From an uncultured Eubacteriales bacterium (GTDB lineage Bacteria; Bacillota; Clostridia; Oscillospirales; CAG-272), in assembly GCA_934433485.1 (NCBI GenBank), contig CAKRZR010000009.1, positions 18,932 to 82,931 on the forward strand: a stretch of DNA of 64,000 nt. Direction: 5' to 3'. The notes beneath the pieces are model-generated. The model worked only from the letters and a program-made list of their open reading frames with translations, was not told where the DNA came from and did no database searches. Each line of letters opens with the position of its first letter. Positions within the stretch are counted from its first letter, which is position 1. Positions 41,816 to 50,394 of the stretch are shown one piece after another. Both the position numbers and the translations under genes were made by a program.

Positions 41816-44311
41816 TTAAAAATCGATTGCGTCCATGGAATCGCGCTTTTTCTTCCACCATACCCGGATGGTACGAATCACATGACGCAGGGACTGCTGG
41901 ATCCGCAGAACGGAGAGCATGATGAAAATGGTGAGCAGCAGCAGTACGGCGAGTACCAGACCACTTTGAGTGGAAAGCGGCACAAAATCAAAGACCGTAT
42001 GCAGCACCGTAAAGCAGAATACGATGGCGACCGTCATGGCGCCGCAGAGCAGACCGCGTTTCCAGTCGATGGGATGGCTGACCTGAATGAGCACAAGAAT
42101 GCCGACAAAGGAAAGCACCACCGCCGTCATGGTGTAAAGCTGCTCCATCGGGAAGTCGAAAACAGCGACAAACGCCTGCAATAGCAGAACGATACAGAGA
42201 TTTGTGACGCCGCCGGGCAGAGCTGCACGGAGCACATTGCGCATGAATTTGCCGCGTACCCGGTTTTTGTTCGGCTCCAGCGCCAGCACAAACGAGGGAA
42301 ATCCGATCGTCAGGGCGCTGATCATGGACAGATGGAGCGGCACAAGCGGGTACGGCAGATTGACAAACAGGAGTACAAAGGTCAACAGGAATGAGAAAAT
42401 GTTTTTTACAAGGAACAGGGAAGCCGCACGTTCGATGTTGTTGATGACACGCCGCCCCTCTGCCACAACCGCGGGCATGGTGCGGAAATTGTTCTCTAGC
42501 AGGACAAGTTGGGCTGCCTGACAAGCCGCGTCACTGCCGGATGCCATCGCGATACCGCAGTCCGCATCCTTGAGCGCCAGCACATCGTTTACGCCGTCGC
42601 CGGTCATTGCCACCGTGTGTCCCTTTTTCTGGAGTGTGCGGATCAGCTTTCGTTTTTGTTCCGGCGTGACTCTTCCGAAGACGGTGTATTTTTCGACAGC
42701 CTTATCATAGTCTTCGTCTGTGGACAGCGTACCGGCGTCTATCCAGCTTGCCGCGCGTTCAATGCCTGCCTGTCCCGCAACCTCGGAAACGGTGCGCGGA
42801 TTGTCCCCTGAGATCACCTTGACGGTCACTCCCTGTGCCGCGAAATAGCGGAAGGTCTCCTTCGCTTCGGGACGGATCCGGTTGGACAGCGGCACGATCG
42901 CCATCGGCGTGACAAGAGATGGATCCAGTCCTTCTGTCTGTGCAGGCGTGCCGTCATATTCCGCGAGCAGCACCACACGATAGCCGCGCGCCGCCCAGTC
43001 GTTGACCATCTCTGCTACTTCGCCGATCCGGTTTTGCAGGATAAATTCCGGTGCACCGATGACGTAGCTGCCTTCTCCGACAAAAACCGCGCCGCTCCAT
43101 TTGGTGGCGGAGGTAAACGGGATGCGACGCTTGCAGTTCCATTTGGACGGATTTTTGTAATACTTTGCGACCATCGCGCGCGCCGTGTCGTTTTCTACAT
43201 CCGCGCCGTCGTAAAAGGCGTTGAGCACCATGCGCACCCGTTCGTCTGTTTGCCCCCGGCAGAGCACCGGATCGAGCGCTTCCATCGTTTCTTCCGTGAT
43301 CGTACCGGTTTTGTCCGCGCACAAGACGTCCACGCGCGCCAGCGTTTCGATGCAGCTCATGTCCTGCACAAGCACCTTCCGGCGTGCCAGCCGCATGACG
43401 CTGAGCGCAAGTGCGACACTGGTCAGAAGATACAGTCCCTCCGGGATCATGCCGATCAGCGCTGCGACCGTCGATTCCACCGCTGCCTTCAGATCGACTT
43501 CCAGAATATAGTATTGTTTGCAGAACAGTACGATGCCCATAGGCACGAGCGCGATTCCGATCACGCGGATGAGCTTTGTCAGCGCGCGCATCATCTCGGA
43601 GTCGCCGGGGCCCGCGTCCTTTTTCGCTTCAAGTGTGAGCTTGGAAACATAGGATTCCGCGCCGACCTTTGTCAGACGGCATTTGCATCTGCCTGCGATT
43701 ACAAAGCTGCCGGAGAGGAGCGGATCGCCGGGGTTTTTAACGATCGCGTCCGCTTCTCCGGTGATGAGAGATTCATTGACCTGCACCTGTCCCGTACAGA
43801 TGACGCCGTCCGCGCAGATCTGATCCCCATGCGCAAATTCTACAATGTCGTCCCGGACAAGGAGCTCCGAAGGAATCTGCGTGATTTTTCCACCGCGCAC
43901 CACGCCAAGCTTTTTGGAGGCGACCAGCGTCATTTTGTCAATGGTGCGCTTGGAGCGGATCTCCTGGAAAATACCGATGGCGGTGTTCGTGATCGCGATG
44001 CCAAGGAACAGCATATCCTCAAAGGAACCGACTAAGGCAAGACAGATCGCCAAAATAAGAAAGATGAGGTTGAAAAAGGTCAGACAGTTGTCGCGCACAA
44101 TTTGCTTTTCGCTTTTGACCGGCGAGGCGACCGGTGTGTTGACCAGACCCTTTTCCATCCTTTCCCGTACCGCTTCTCGGGACAGTCCCTCCTCTGGCGG
44201 CGCTTCAATGATCGGCAAAGAGGGCTGCAACGGCTGTGCTTCTGTTTTATTGTGCTTGGACAAGTGTTTTTTTCTGTTTTTTTGCGTTTGCATATGCGAT
44301 TGCTGCTTCAT
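41816..44311 (-). CDS. Cation-translocating P-type ATPase (CtpE-like)
   Basis: This 831-residue membrane ATPase has ITGEAD (actuator loop, about 183-188), GMIPEGLYLLTSVAL in the central membrane helix (287-301), phosphorylated Asp333 in CADKTGTIT, and GDGVNDVLALKDADCGIAMA in the P domain. C-terminal helices follow. GLYLLTSVALALSV suggests the CtpE-type, possibly Ca2+, branch rather than heavy-metal pumps; there are no N-terminal CxxC domains. The basic N-terminus (about 1-25) is uncertain: ATG 44311 has only a weak AGGTG site, and ATG 44293 is possible. It leads an operon with two glycosidases. Confidence 0.9.
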   Translation of the reverse strand: MKQQSHMQTQKNRKKHLSKHNKTEAQPLQPSLPIIEAPPEEGLSREAVRERMEKGLVNTPVASPVKSEKQIVRDNCLTFFNLIFLILAICLALVGSFEDMLFLGIAITNTAIGIFQEIRSKRTIDKMTLVASKKLGVVRGGKITQIPSELLVRDDIVEFAHGDQICADGVICTGQVQVNESLITGEADAIVKNPGDPLLSGSFVIAGRCKCRLTKVGAESYVSKLTLEAKKDAGPGDSEMMRALTKLIRVIGIALVPMGIVLFCKQYYILEVDLKAAVESTVAALIGMIPEGLYLLTSVALALSVMRLARRKVLVQDMSCIETLARVDVLCADKTGTITEETMEALDPVLCRGQTDERVRMVLNAFYDGADVENDTARAMVAKYYKNPSKWNCKRRIPFTSATKWSGAVFVGEGSYVIGAPEFILQNRIGEVAEMVNDWAARGYRVVLLAEYDGTPAQTEGLDPSLVTPMAIVPLSNRIRPEAKETFRYFAAQGVTVKVISGDNPRTVSEVAGQAGIERAASWIDAGTLSTDEDYDKAVEKYTVFGRVTPEQKRKLIRTLQKKGHTVAMTGDGVNDVLALKDADCGIAMASGSDAACQAAQLVLLENNFRTMPAVVAEGRRVINNIERAASLFLVKNIFSFLLTFVLLFVNLPYPLVPLHLSMISALTIGFPSFVLALEPNKNRVRGKFMRNVLRAALPGGVTNLCIVLLLQAFVAVFDFPMEQLYTMTAVVLSFVGILVLIQVSHPIDWKRGLLCGAMTVAIVFCFTVLHTVFDFVPLSTQSGLVLAVLLLLTIFIMLSVLRIQQSLRHVIRTIRVWWKKKRDSMDAIDF

Positions 44312-44369
44312 TCGACACCTATAGCTCGGATAGCGTTCGTAAATTCTCGTATAGAGGAAAGATACTATT

Positions 44370-44398
44370 ATTGTACCTTTTTTTCTCCCGCGCGTCAA
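44370..44398 (-). promoter_or_regulatory. Promoter of the ATPase-GH78-GH31 operon
   Basis: TTGACG (44393-44398) and TACAAT (44370-44375), minus strand, spacer 17 bp. Confidence 0.7.
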
Positions 44399-44452
44399 TG
44401 GGAAAAGCGGGAATTTTAGGGCTTCTTTGCGAAAATTTAACGGGAACATAAG

Positions 44453-44499
44453 AAACGACCTTGCCCGGTACCAGAAACGTACAGAGCAGGGTCGTTTTT
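44453..44499 (-). terminator. Terminator of the O-acetylation operon
   Basis: AAACGACCTTGC (44453-44464) pairs with GCAGGGTCGTTT (44486-44497) with one mismatch. On the minus strand it follows the AlgX-like gene. Confidence 0.75.
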
Positions 44500-44505
44500 C
44501 CGTTG

Positions 44506-46023
44506 TCAGTTGTAGAGAATGTTGTCAAAATCCCATTCGGACAGGATGTAGATGACGTAATCGGGCTCGGCCTTGGCAATCTGCGCCAGATTGAAGGAAT
44601 AGGTGAACGTCGGATTGAAAAAGCTTGTGTTCGCACGTTCGGCGAGAATGTCAAACATCTGCGCGCCGTAGGAATTGCGGAATACGTATACATCCGGAAA
44701 GGTCGGACGGTCGGTTTTGAAGGTTCCGCCGTTGACGATCACGTCGCCATAGGAGCTGTAGGCCATGGAGTTCTGCCGTTTGTAGCGCTTAATGCCGGAC
44801 ATCGCCTGCGGAACTTCAAAGTTCATGAACCGCTGGTACGTGTATTCGTAGCAGGTGCCGCCCTCGACTTCGTCCACACCGAAGTAGTACGCCATATCGC
44901 CGCCGGTGTAGTACTTCCATTCCCATTCAAACGCATTGAATTTGCGCGGCGCGGCGTCAGGATAACGGTCGGAGATATAGTCGAAGAGATCGACATACGC
45001 GAGATACGCGCCGTAGTCTGCCCAATGGCTGTCCTGCCTGTAATACAGAGGAAGCGCATCGTTTTTGTGTGCCGTAAACGTGTCACGCATATCGATTACC
45101 GTTACACCGGCGGCTTCTAAGGCTTCCTTGGTCTGGTCGAACTTTGTTTTGCCGGGCGCTTTCTGGTAGATGTCCGGCACCAGTTCCGGATAGGTCGTCA
45201 TAGAAGAGGGAACCAATACGCAGATGAGCTCACAGCCATCTCCAACCTGGGTCGCCAGCTTTTCCACACGACCGCGGTACCGTTCCGTGACCTCATTCAG
45301 CGTGGCTTCATCCAAAAGGTTCGTACCCATATAGTCCGGGAGCATCTTATGGAAGAAGCTTTGATAGCCATTCGCCGCCAGTGCGCTCCACGCATCGCCA
45401 AAATCGGTCTGCGTGATTTCCCCCTCGTAGGATACAGGATCCCCGATCTGCTCACCGTTGTAGGTTTGCGTGAGCGTGATCTCCGCCCGCACAAGCGGAC
45501 TGTAGAACCGAAGCATAAATGTACCGCCGGCGGATTGGACGGAGAATTTTCCCTCCTCGTTCTCCAGCGTTACCGTAGTGCCAACCGCGCATTGTCCGAA
45601 GCAGACCGCGTAGTCGCCGTCGGAGTAGGACAGCCCCCAGACTTTTAACTCTCTTGTTTCCGCCGCCGGGTCGTACACCTCCGGCGTGAATTTCGGCGCG
45701 ACATAATCTGTTTTGTCGAGAAGAACTTCCTCGACCGGACCTTTGGTCTCGTGGGTTTCGGTTTCCTTATCTTTTTTTTCTTTTTCCGCCTGGAGTTTGC
45801 GCGATTCCGCTTCCGCTTTTTTGATTGATTCGGATTCATCGCGCGCTTTTTTCTTGGATTCCGCTTCCGCCGCCTTGGATTCCTGTACCTTTTGGTCGGC
45901 AAGCTGCAATTGCTCCTTAATTTGTTCTTTGTCTACCTGGATGCCCTTTTTGCTGCAGGAAACGAGACAAAGCGCGCAGAGCAGACAAAGGAGAAGTTTC
46001 TGTTTTTTCATCATTCGTTCCAT
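44506..46023 (-). CDS. AlgJ/AlgX-like SGNH O-acetyltransferase lipoprotein
   Basis: This 505-residue lipoprotein has lipobox CLVSC. A highly charged helical segment rich in Lys/Glu/Ser/Ala (about 25-90), probably a coiled-coil spacer, precedes a beta domain. The C-terminal half has the SGNH features of alginate acetylation proteins: the Asp-His motif YYRQDSHWADYGAYLAY and the Ser-bearing FRNSYGAQMFDI. It would transfer acetyl groups, delivered across the membrane by the AlgI-like protein, onto an exported polysaccharide. Last gene of a four-gene operon, 13 bases after its relative. ATG 46023 has GGGATAGA upstream; ATG 46014 is an alternative. Confidence 0.85.
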   Translation of the reverse strand: MERMMKKQKLLLCLLCALCLVSCSKKGIQVDKEQIKEQLQLADQKVQESKAAEAESKKKARDESESIKKAEAESRKLQAEKEKKDKETETHETKGPVEEVLLDKTDYVAPKFTPEVYDPAAETRELKVWGLSYSDGDYAVCFGQCAVGTTVTLENEEGKFSVQSAGGTFMLRFYSPLVRAEITLTQTYNGEQIGDPVSYEGEITQTDFGDAWSALAANGYQSFFHKMLPDYMGTNLLDEATLNEVTERYRGRVEKLATQVGDGCELICVLVPSSMTTYPELVPDIYQKAPGKTKFDQTKEALEAAGVTVIDMRDTFTAHKNDALPLYYRQDSHWADYGAYLAYVDLFDYISDRYPDAAPRKFNAFEWEWKYYTGGDMAYYFGVDEVEGGTCYEYTYQRFMNFEVPQAMSGIKRYKRQNSMAYSSYGDVIVNGGTFKTDRPTFPDVYVFRNSYGAQMFDILAERANTSFFNPTFTYSFNLAQIAKAEPDYVIYILSEWDFDNILYN

Positions 46024-46036
46024 TCTATCCCGTACG

Positions 46037-47260
46037 TCAGTGAATGGCGGCGAGATTGTTGTTTTCCAGTAAATTCTGCCAGTTGTATACGATGAGGACG
46101 CGTGACGCTCCGTAGAGCTCGATATAGTCGGTAAGATTTGTCAGATTCGCCGCCAGATTGACGATCACAATGTCAAAATGCTGACTGAGAAACGGCACCA
46201 TGGTATTGGCAAAGGAATCCTTCGCGATAAGCAGCACCTCGCGATCGCCGAAGCTGCCGTCTGTTTGGGAGATGGTCAGCTCGTTGTGCGTCCCATCGAG
46301 GAACGCGGCGTATTTGTCCTTTTCCGCGAGCTTATCCCGGTTGTAGAACGAGGTCATGGTCTGGTACGGCTCGCGCACGGTGACGATCTTGCCATCCGCG
46401 TCCTTTGCCTGCTTCGCGGCGTAGAACGTCATTGTGAAGTCATCGTCGTTGCCAAGCGACCACAGTTCAAGGGGATCCGGACCGACGAATTTGTAGCCTG
46501 CCTTCGACCATGTTGTGCCGTAGAAATCCTCGATGGTCTCTTTCGAGAAGGCGGATTCCGGGAGAATATCCGCTTCCATACCAAATTCACGCATCACTTC
46601 GCAGTACGCCAGATACGCGCCGTAGGTCGTCCAGTGGTGATCGGTGCGCAGATAGACGTATTCACCCGCGTTGTATTTTTCACAGAAGAGGGGCAGCAGG
46701 TCGAGATAATGCGCACTTTCCGAAAAACCGTTCACAAGCTGATTTTGCAGCCGGTCGGAGACAAGCGTCGGATAGGAAAAGCTTGTAGCGGCGACGTCCA
46801 CGGTACGTGGCGGCAGCAGTGTCACGAGCGGCAGAGAGCATTCCTCGGCAAAGGCGTTGACCCCATCAATGGCGGACTGTACATTTTCCGTGTAGTAAAA
46901 GTCCATGTCCTCGGTTCGCTCCAGACGACTTTTGTACATTGTAAAGAGGCGCACGCCGAGCTGACCGTCCGAACCGAGCAGCACACCGTTGTTCTCGCCT
47001 TTCCACAATGCGGTCTCACATATGCTCTTGATCCCGACCAGACCGTTGCGCAGCGGAAACTGATCGGCGAAATACGTGTTGATTTTCGAGGAAAATGACC
47101 CGTCGAGGAGCGATTCCACAGAAAACTGCGGGAAGGTTTGCAGATTGCGGTTTTCCTCCGTGGAAAAATCGTTGTCCGGCAGCACGACAAAGAGGATCGC
47201 AAAGCCGTAGAGAATACAGAGGAACAGAGAGATCATGGTGATTTGCAGTTTGCGTTTCAT
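46037..47260 (-). CDS. DHHW-family (AlgJ/AlgX-like) protein
   Basis: This 407-residue protein is anchored by an N-terminal membrane helix (ITMISLFLCILYGFAILFVV). The body starts NDFSTEENRNLQTFPQFS and INTYFADQFPLRNGLVGIKS, typical of DHHW proteins. The name-giving motif appears as YLRTDHHWTTYGAYLAY, with the Ser region VLLIAKDSFANTMVPFLSQH. It is an extracytoplasmic acetyltransferase-like partner of the AlgI homologue and a relative of the next gene. ATG 47260 follows AAGGGGGA, 12 bases from the AlgI stop. Confidence 0.9.
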   Translation of the reverse strand: MKRKLQITMISLFLCILYGFAILFVVLPDNDFSTEENRNLQTFPQFSVESLLDGSFSSKINTYFADQFPLRNGLVGIKSICETALWKGENNGVLLGSDGQLGVRLFTMYKSRLERTEDMDFYYTENVQSAIDGVNAFAEECSLPLVTLLPPRTVDVAATSFSYPTLVSDRLQNQLVNGFSESAHYLDLLPLFCEKYNAGEYVYLRTDHHWTTYGAYLAYCEVMREFGMEADILPESAFSKETIEDFYGTTWSKAGYKFVGPDPLELWSLGNDDDFTMTFYAAKQAKDADGKIVTVREPYQTMTSFYNRDKLAEKDKYAAFLDGTHNELTISQTDGSFGDREVLLIAKDSFANTMVPFLSQHFDIVIVNLAANLTNLTDYIELYGASRVLIVYNWQNLLENNNLAAIH

Positions 47261-47272
47261 ACGTGTTCCCCC

Positions 47273-48691
47273 TTAGAAAATAAAGTATAAAAACGGGCTG
47301 AACGTGGAGTCCACCAGGTAAGCGACCACCACGACAAACGATGCGAGTCCCAGCACGATCGTTCCGATCCCGGCAAACGTCGGCTTTTTCTCCGTGAACC
47401 TGCTCCAAAGTGTTTTCGGAAGCGGCGTCGCACCGACACATGCGATGGCAAGAAGCGGCAGACTGTGCGCGAGCTGGTACCAGATCACGGAGTTGGAGAA
47501 CGCTGTCGTACCGACACCAAACAGCGCCGCGAAGCACCGTAGGCCCGCCGAGGCGTCTGTGAACGAGAAGATGATCCAGCCGATGCCGATGAGCAGCAGC
47601 GCGTAGATGTGGCGGACAAAGCGGGGCAGGCGGTCGAAGAGCTTTAATAAAAATGTTTTTTCAAGCATCAAGATCACGCCGAAATACACGCCCCACAGGA
47701 TGAAGTTCCAGCTGGCGCCGTGCCAAAAGCCGGTTAAAAACCACACGATGGCAATGTTACGGTATTGTTTCCATCTGCCGACGCGATTGCCGCCGAGCGG
47801 AATATACACGTATTCCTTGAACCACGTGCCGAGCGACATGTGCCAACGCCGCCAGAATTCCGTAATGCTGTCCGCGATGTAGGGATAGTTGAAGTTTTCG
47901 AGAAACTCAAACCCGACCATTTTGCCGAGTCCGATCGCCATATCGGAGTAGCCGGAGAAGTCGTAATAGATGTGCAGCGTGTAGAAGAGCATGACCATCC
48001 ACGCGCCGACCGTTGTAGATTCCATCTCTCCGGCAGCCTTGCAGTATTCGTACACGGCGGCAAGTGCGTCGCCGATGAGCACCTTTTTGCCTAATCCTAC
48101 GATGAATCGCTGTACCCCGGACGCGAATTTTTCGACCGATTCCGTTCGCTCCGTGAGCTGGTCGTCTACATCCCGATAACGCACGATCGGTCCCGCGATG
48201 AGCTGTGGGAACAGGGTGACATATGTGCCGAACGCGATGAAATTCTTCTGCACGCCGGTCTGTCCGCGATAAAGGTCGATGGTGTAGGACATGATCTGGA
48301 ATGTGTAGAATGAAATGCCGATAGGGAGCTTGAGTCCCTCAATGGGATGGATCGCGTCGGTGAGAAACGGCAGCAGGCGCAGATTCTCAATAAAGAAGTT
48401 GCAGTATTTGAAGAACAGAAGAAACGCAAGGTTGATGGAGATCGAGAGTACCATGAACATACGCGCCCTTTTTCGGTCGTCCTTGTGCTTTTCGATAAGG
48501 AAACCGAAGATGTACGCGTCGAGGATGGAGATGAGCATGATGATGATGTAGAGCGGCTCACCCCAGCCGTAGAAGAGTATACTGACAACGAAGAGCACCA
48601 CGTTGCGCCATTTGATGTTCGGAATGATATAGTACAGCGCCAGTGTGACCGTCAGATACGCAAAGAGAAAGATCAGCGACGAAAAAACCAT
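47273..48691 (-). CDS. MBOAT-family O-acyltransferase (AlgI-like)
   Basis: This is a 472-residue multi-spanning membrane protein. The MBOAT signature region reads EFWRRWHMSLGTWFKEYVYI then PLGGNR, and the catalytic His lies in TGFWHGASWNFILWG. AlgI homologues move acetyl groups from the cytoplasm to periplasmic or extracellular acceptor proteins such as AlgJ/AlgX, and PatA does the same for peptidoglycan. Immediate neighbours are two DHHW/AlgX-like proteins and a DUF4358 protein. ATG 48691 abuts the upstream TAA with no gap, so translation is coupled. Confidence 0.95.
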   Translation of the reverse strand: MVFSSLIFLFAYLTVTLALYYIIPNIKWRNVVLFVVSILFYGWGEPLYIIIMLISILDAYIFGFLIEKHKDDRKRARMFMVLSISINLAFLLFFKYCNFFIENLRLLPFLTDAIHPIEGLKLPIGISFYTFQIMSYTIDLYRGQTGVQKNFIAFGTYVTLFPQLIAGPIVRYRDVDDQLTERTESVEKFASGVQRFIVGLGKKVLIGDALAAVYEYCKAAGEMESTTVGAWMVMLFYTLHIYYDFSGYSDMAIGLGKMVGFEFLENFNYPYIADSITEFWRRWHMSLGTWFKEYVYIPLGGNRVGRWKQYRNIAIVWFLTGFWHGASWNFILWGVYFGVILMLEKTFLLKLFDRLPRFVRHIYALLLIGIGWIIFSFTDASAGLRCFAALFGVGTTAFSNSVIWYQLAHSLPLLAIACVGATPLPKTLWSRFTEKKPTFAGIGTIVLGLASFVVVVAYLVDSTFSPFLYFIF

Positions 48692-49255
48692 TTATCCGAT
48701 CCTTTCCTTCAGTATGGGCGCGATTGTATCGACATCTGCGGAAACCACGTAGTACACCGTATCGCCGGACTTTTTGATAACCGCCTTTTCAAGAGTATCT
48801 ACGTCGATATCCGGATAATTGGCGGCAGACGCGATTTTCTGGTCGATCCGCGCCTGGAGATACTGCATTAGCGTGTCAGAGTAGGAGGCGTCGGATAAAA
48901 TGAATACACCTACATCGGTCAGCACCTTGGCGTTCGATTCATCAATGTAGACGCAGTAGGAGGAAACCTTAGTGAAATCCGGTACATCGCTGGCATCGCC
49001 ATAGTACGCGCGGATCAAGTCGTCGTCCAGGTATCCGCCAAGCTCCGTGGAGGATGAGGAGAACGTAAACCCGTCAAGGTACGAAAGCTCCGTGCAGATA
49101 TCGCCGACGATGGCATCGGGATCGATCGTTTCTGCCTGTGTGACAGTGGTGTCCGCACCCTCACCGGTCGGCGTTTCAGCGTCCTCTTTTCCGCAAGCGG
49201 ACAGGGCGGTAAGCAGCATAGCGGCGAGTAAAACAACGATTATGGATTTTTTCAT
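48692..49255 (-). CDS. DUF4358 lipoprotein
   Basis: This 187-residue lipoprotein has lipobox ALSAC (Cys about 21). A short Thr/Glu-rich spacer leads to a DUF4358-type domain: VGDICTELSYLDGFTFSSSS, VPDFTKVSSYCVYIDESNAK and LMQYLQARIDQKIASAANYP. The function is unknown, but this domain often accompanies AlgI/DHHW loci, and here it is the first gene of that operon. ATG 49255 follows GGAG. A consensus promoter lies 47 bases upstream. Confidence 0.85.
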   Translation of the reverse strand: MKKSIIVVLLAAMLLTALSACGKEDAETPTGEGADTTVTQAETIDPDAIVGDICTELSYLDGFTFSSSSTELGGYLDDDLIRAYYGDASDVPDFTKVSSYCVYIDESNAKVLTDVGVFILSDASYSDTLMQYLQARIDQKIASAANYPDIDVDTLEKAVIKKSGDTVYYVVSADVDTIAPILKERIG

Positions 49256-49301
49256 AGGTATGGCTCCTTTGTTTATGGATAATCACGAAAATCTATTCTC
49301 T

Positions 49302-49330
49302 ATTATACAGGATTGTCGCTGTTTTGTCAA
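49302..49330 (-). promoter_or_regulatory. Promoter of the O-acetylation operon
   Basis: TTGACA (49325-49330) and TATAAT (49302-49307), minus strand, spacer 17 bp. Confidence 0.88.
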
Positions 49331-49393
49331 TGGCAAACCACCATTCTCGCGAAAAATCCGCTGCAAAAAGTGCGTATATCCGGTGTATTTGCC

Positions 49394-49422
49394 TTGACAA
49401 ACCGGCGGCGAGGGTATATAAT
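49394..49422 (+). promoter_or_regulatory. Promoter of the polysaccharide deacetylase gene
   Basis: TTGACA (49394-49399) and TATAAT (49417-49422), spacer 17 bp, 46 bp before the start codon. Confidence 0.88.
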
Positions 49423-49467
49423 ACACAAAAACACCCATGTGGTGGCAACGAAGGGAAGCAAATTCAT

Positions 49468-50268
49468 ATGAATATCATCCGCTGCAATCTGTTTCCGGGC
49501 GGTCGGACGCATTGCCTGACAATGAGCTACGACGACGGTCCGAAGGAGGACGCGCGCCTGACGGAGATTTTCCGCAAATACGGCATCCGCGGCACGTTCC
49601 ACATCAATTCGCGCGGTCTCCAGCTGCACATTCCGGAAAACGTCGCCGAATTTCACAAACGGTATGACGGCTTTGAGGTATCCTGCCACACGCTGAGCCA
49701 TCCGTTCCCGACCGTGCAGAACAGCGGCGTGGCACTGTTTGAGATCGAGGAGGACCGCCGGATGCTTGAGAAAACCTGCGGCTATCCGGTGCGCGGCATG
49801 TCCTATCCGTTCGGCGATTTTGACGAGCGTACGATCGCCATATTCCGCACCGCCGGCATGGAATATTCCCGTACGACACGCGCGACAAATGCGTACATGA
49901 TGCCGGAGAACTTCATGAAATGGCACCCGACCTGCCACCACAAAGGCGGGATCGTCGAAAAATGGGACGACTTTATCCAGCCCGATCGGTGGGGCAACAG
50001 CCGCCTTTTCTACATCTGGGGACACAGCTTTGAGTTCCCGCAGGACAACAACTGGTCGATGATGGAGGAGTTCTGCAAAAAAGCAGGCGGCAGAGACGAC
50101 GTGTGGTACGCCGAAAACATCGAGATTGTCGATTATCAGAACGCCGTCATGGGTCTGCGCTTCTCCCTGGAGCTGACAGCCGTCCAAAATCCGTCCGCCA
50201 CCGACGTGTGGTTCACCTGCAACAACGAAAAGGTCTGCTGCCCGGCAGGCAAGACGATTTCACTGTAA
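49468..50268 (+). CDS. Polysaccharide deacetylase family protein (CE4)
   Basis: This 266-residue protein has the NodB-like motif 1 as TMSYDDGPKED (about 18-28) and motif 2 as CHTLSH (metal His pair). RGMSYPFGDFDERTIAIFRT and HSFEFPQDNNW follow. No signal peptide is present, which is unusual for CE4 enzymes acting on exported glycans and suggests an intracellular sugar substrate. ATG 49468 follows AAGGGAAG. It is divergent from the O-acetylation operon, placing acetyl addition and possible acetyl removal side by side. Confidence 0.88.
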   Translation: MNIIRCNLFPGGRTHCLTMSYDDGPKEDARLTEIFRKYGIRGTFHINSRGLQLHIPENVAEFHKRYDGFEVSCHTLSHPFPTVQNSGVALFEIEEDRRMLEKTCGYPVRGMSYPFGDFDERTIAIFRTAGMEYSRTTRATNAYMMPENFMKWHPTCHHKGGIVEKWDDFIQPDRWGNSRLFYIWGHSFEFPQDNNWSMMEEFCKKAGGRDDVWYAENIEIVDYQNAVMGLRFSLELTAVQNPSATDVWFTCNNEKVCCPAGKTISL

Positions 50269-50281
50269 ATCCGCCAAACGC

Positions 50282-50326
50282 AAATCACCCGTACAAGTGT
50301 TGTTCTGCCTGTACGGGTGATTTTTT
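50282..50326. terminator. Bidirectional terminator
   Basis: AAATCACCCGTACA (50282-50295) pairs perfectly with TGTACGGGTGATTT (50310-50323), followed by TTT. Confidence 0.88.
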
Positions 50327-50394
50327 AAGCCGTTTTTATTGAAGTGGGCGTCAGAAAGCCGAGAGTACGGGATTTTTGTGTGCCGCAGTATGCC

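Noticed and set aside
44506..49255. Peptidoglycan O-acetylation or alginate synthesis as a firm assignment for the AlgI-like operon
   Set aside because: The acceptor polymer cannot be read from the sequence; no alginate or cellulose synthase genes are present, so only generic glycan O-acetylation is claimed.
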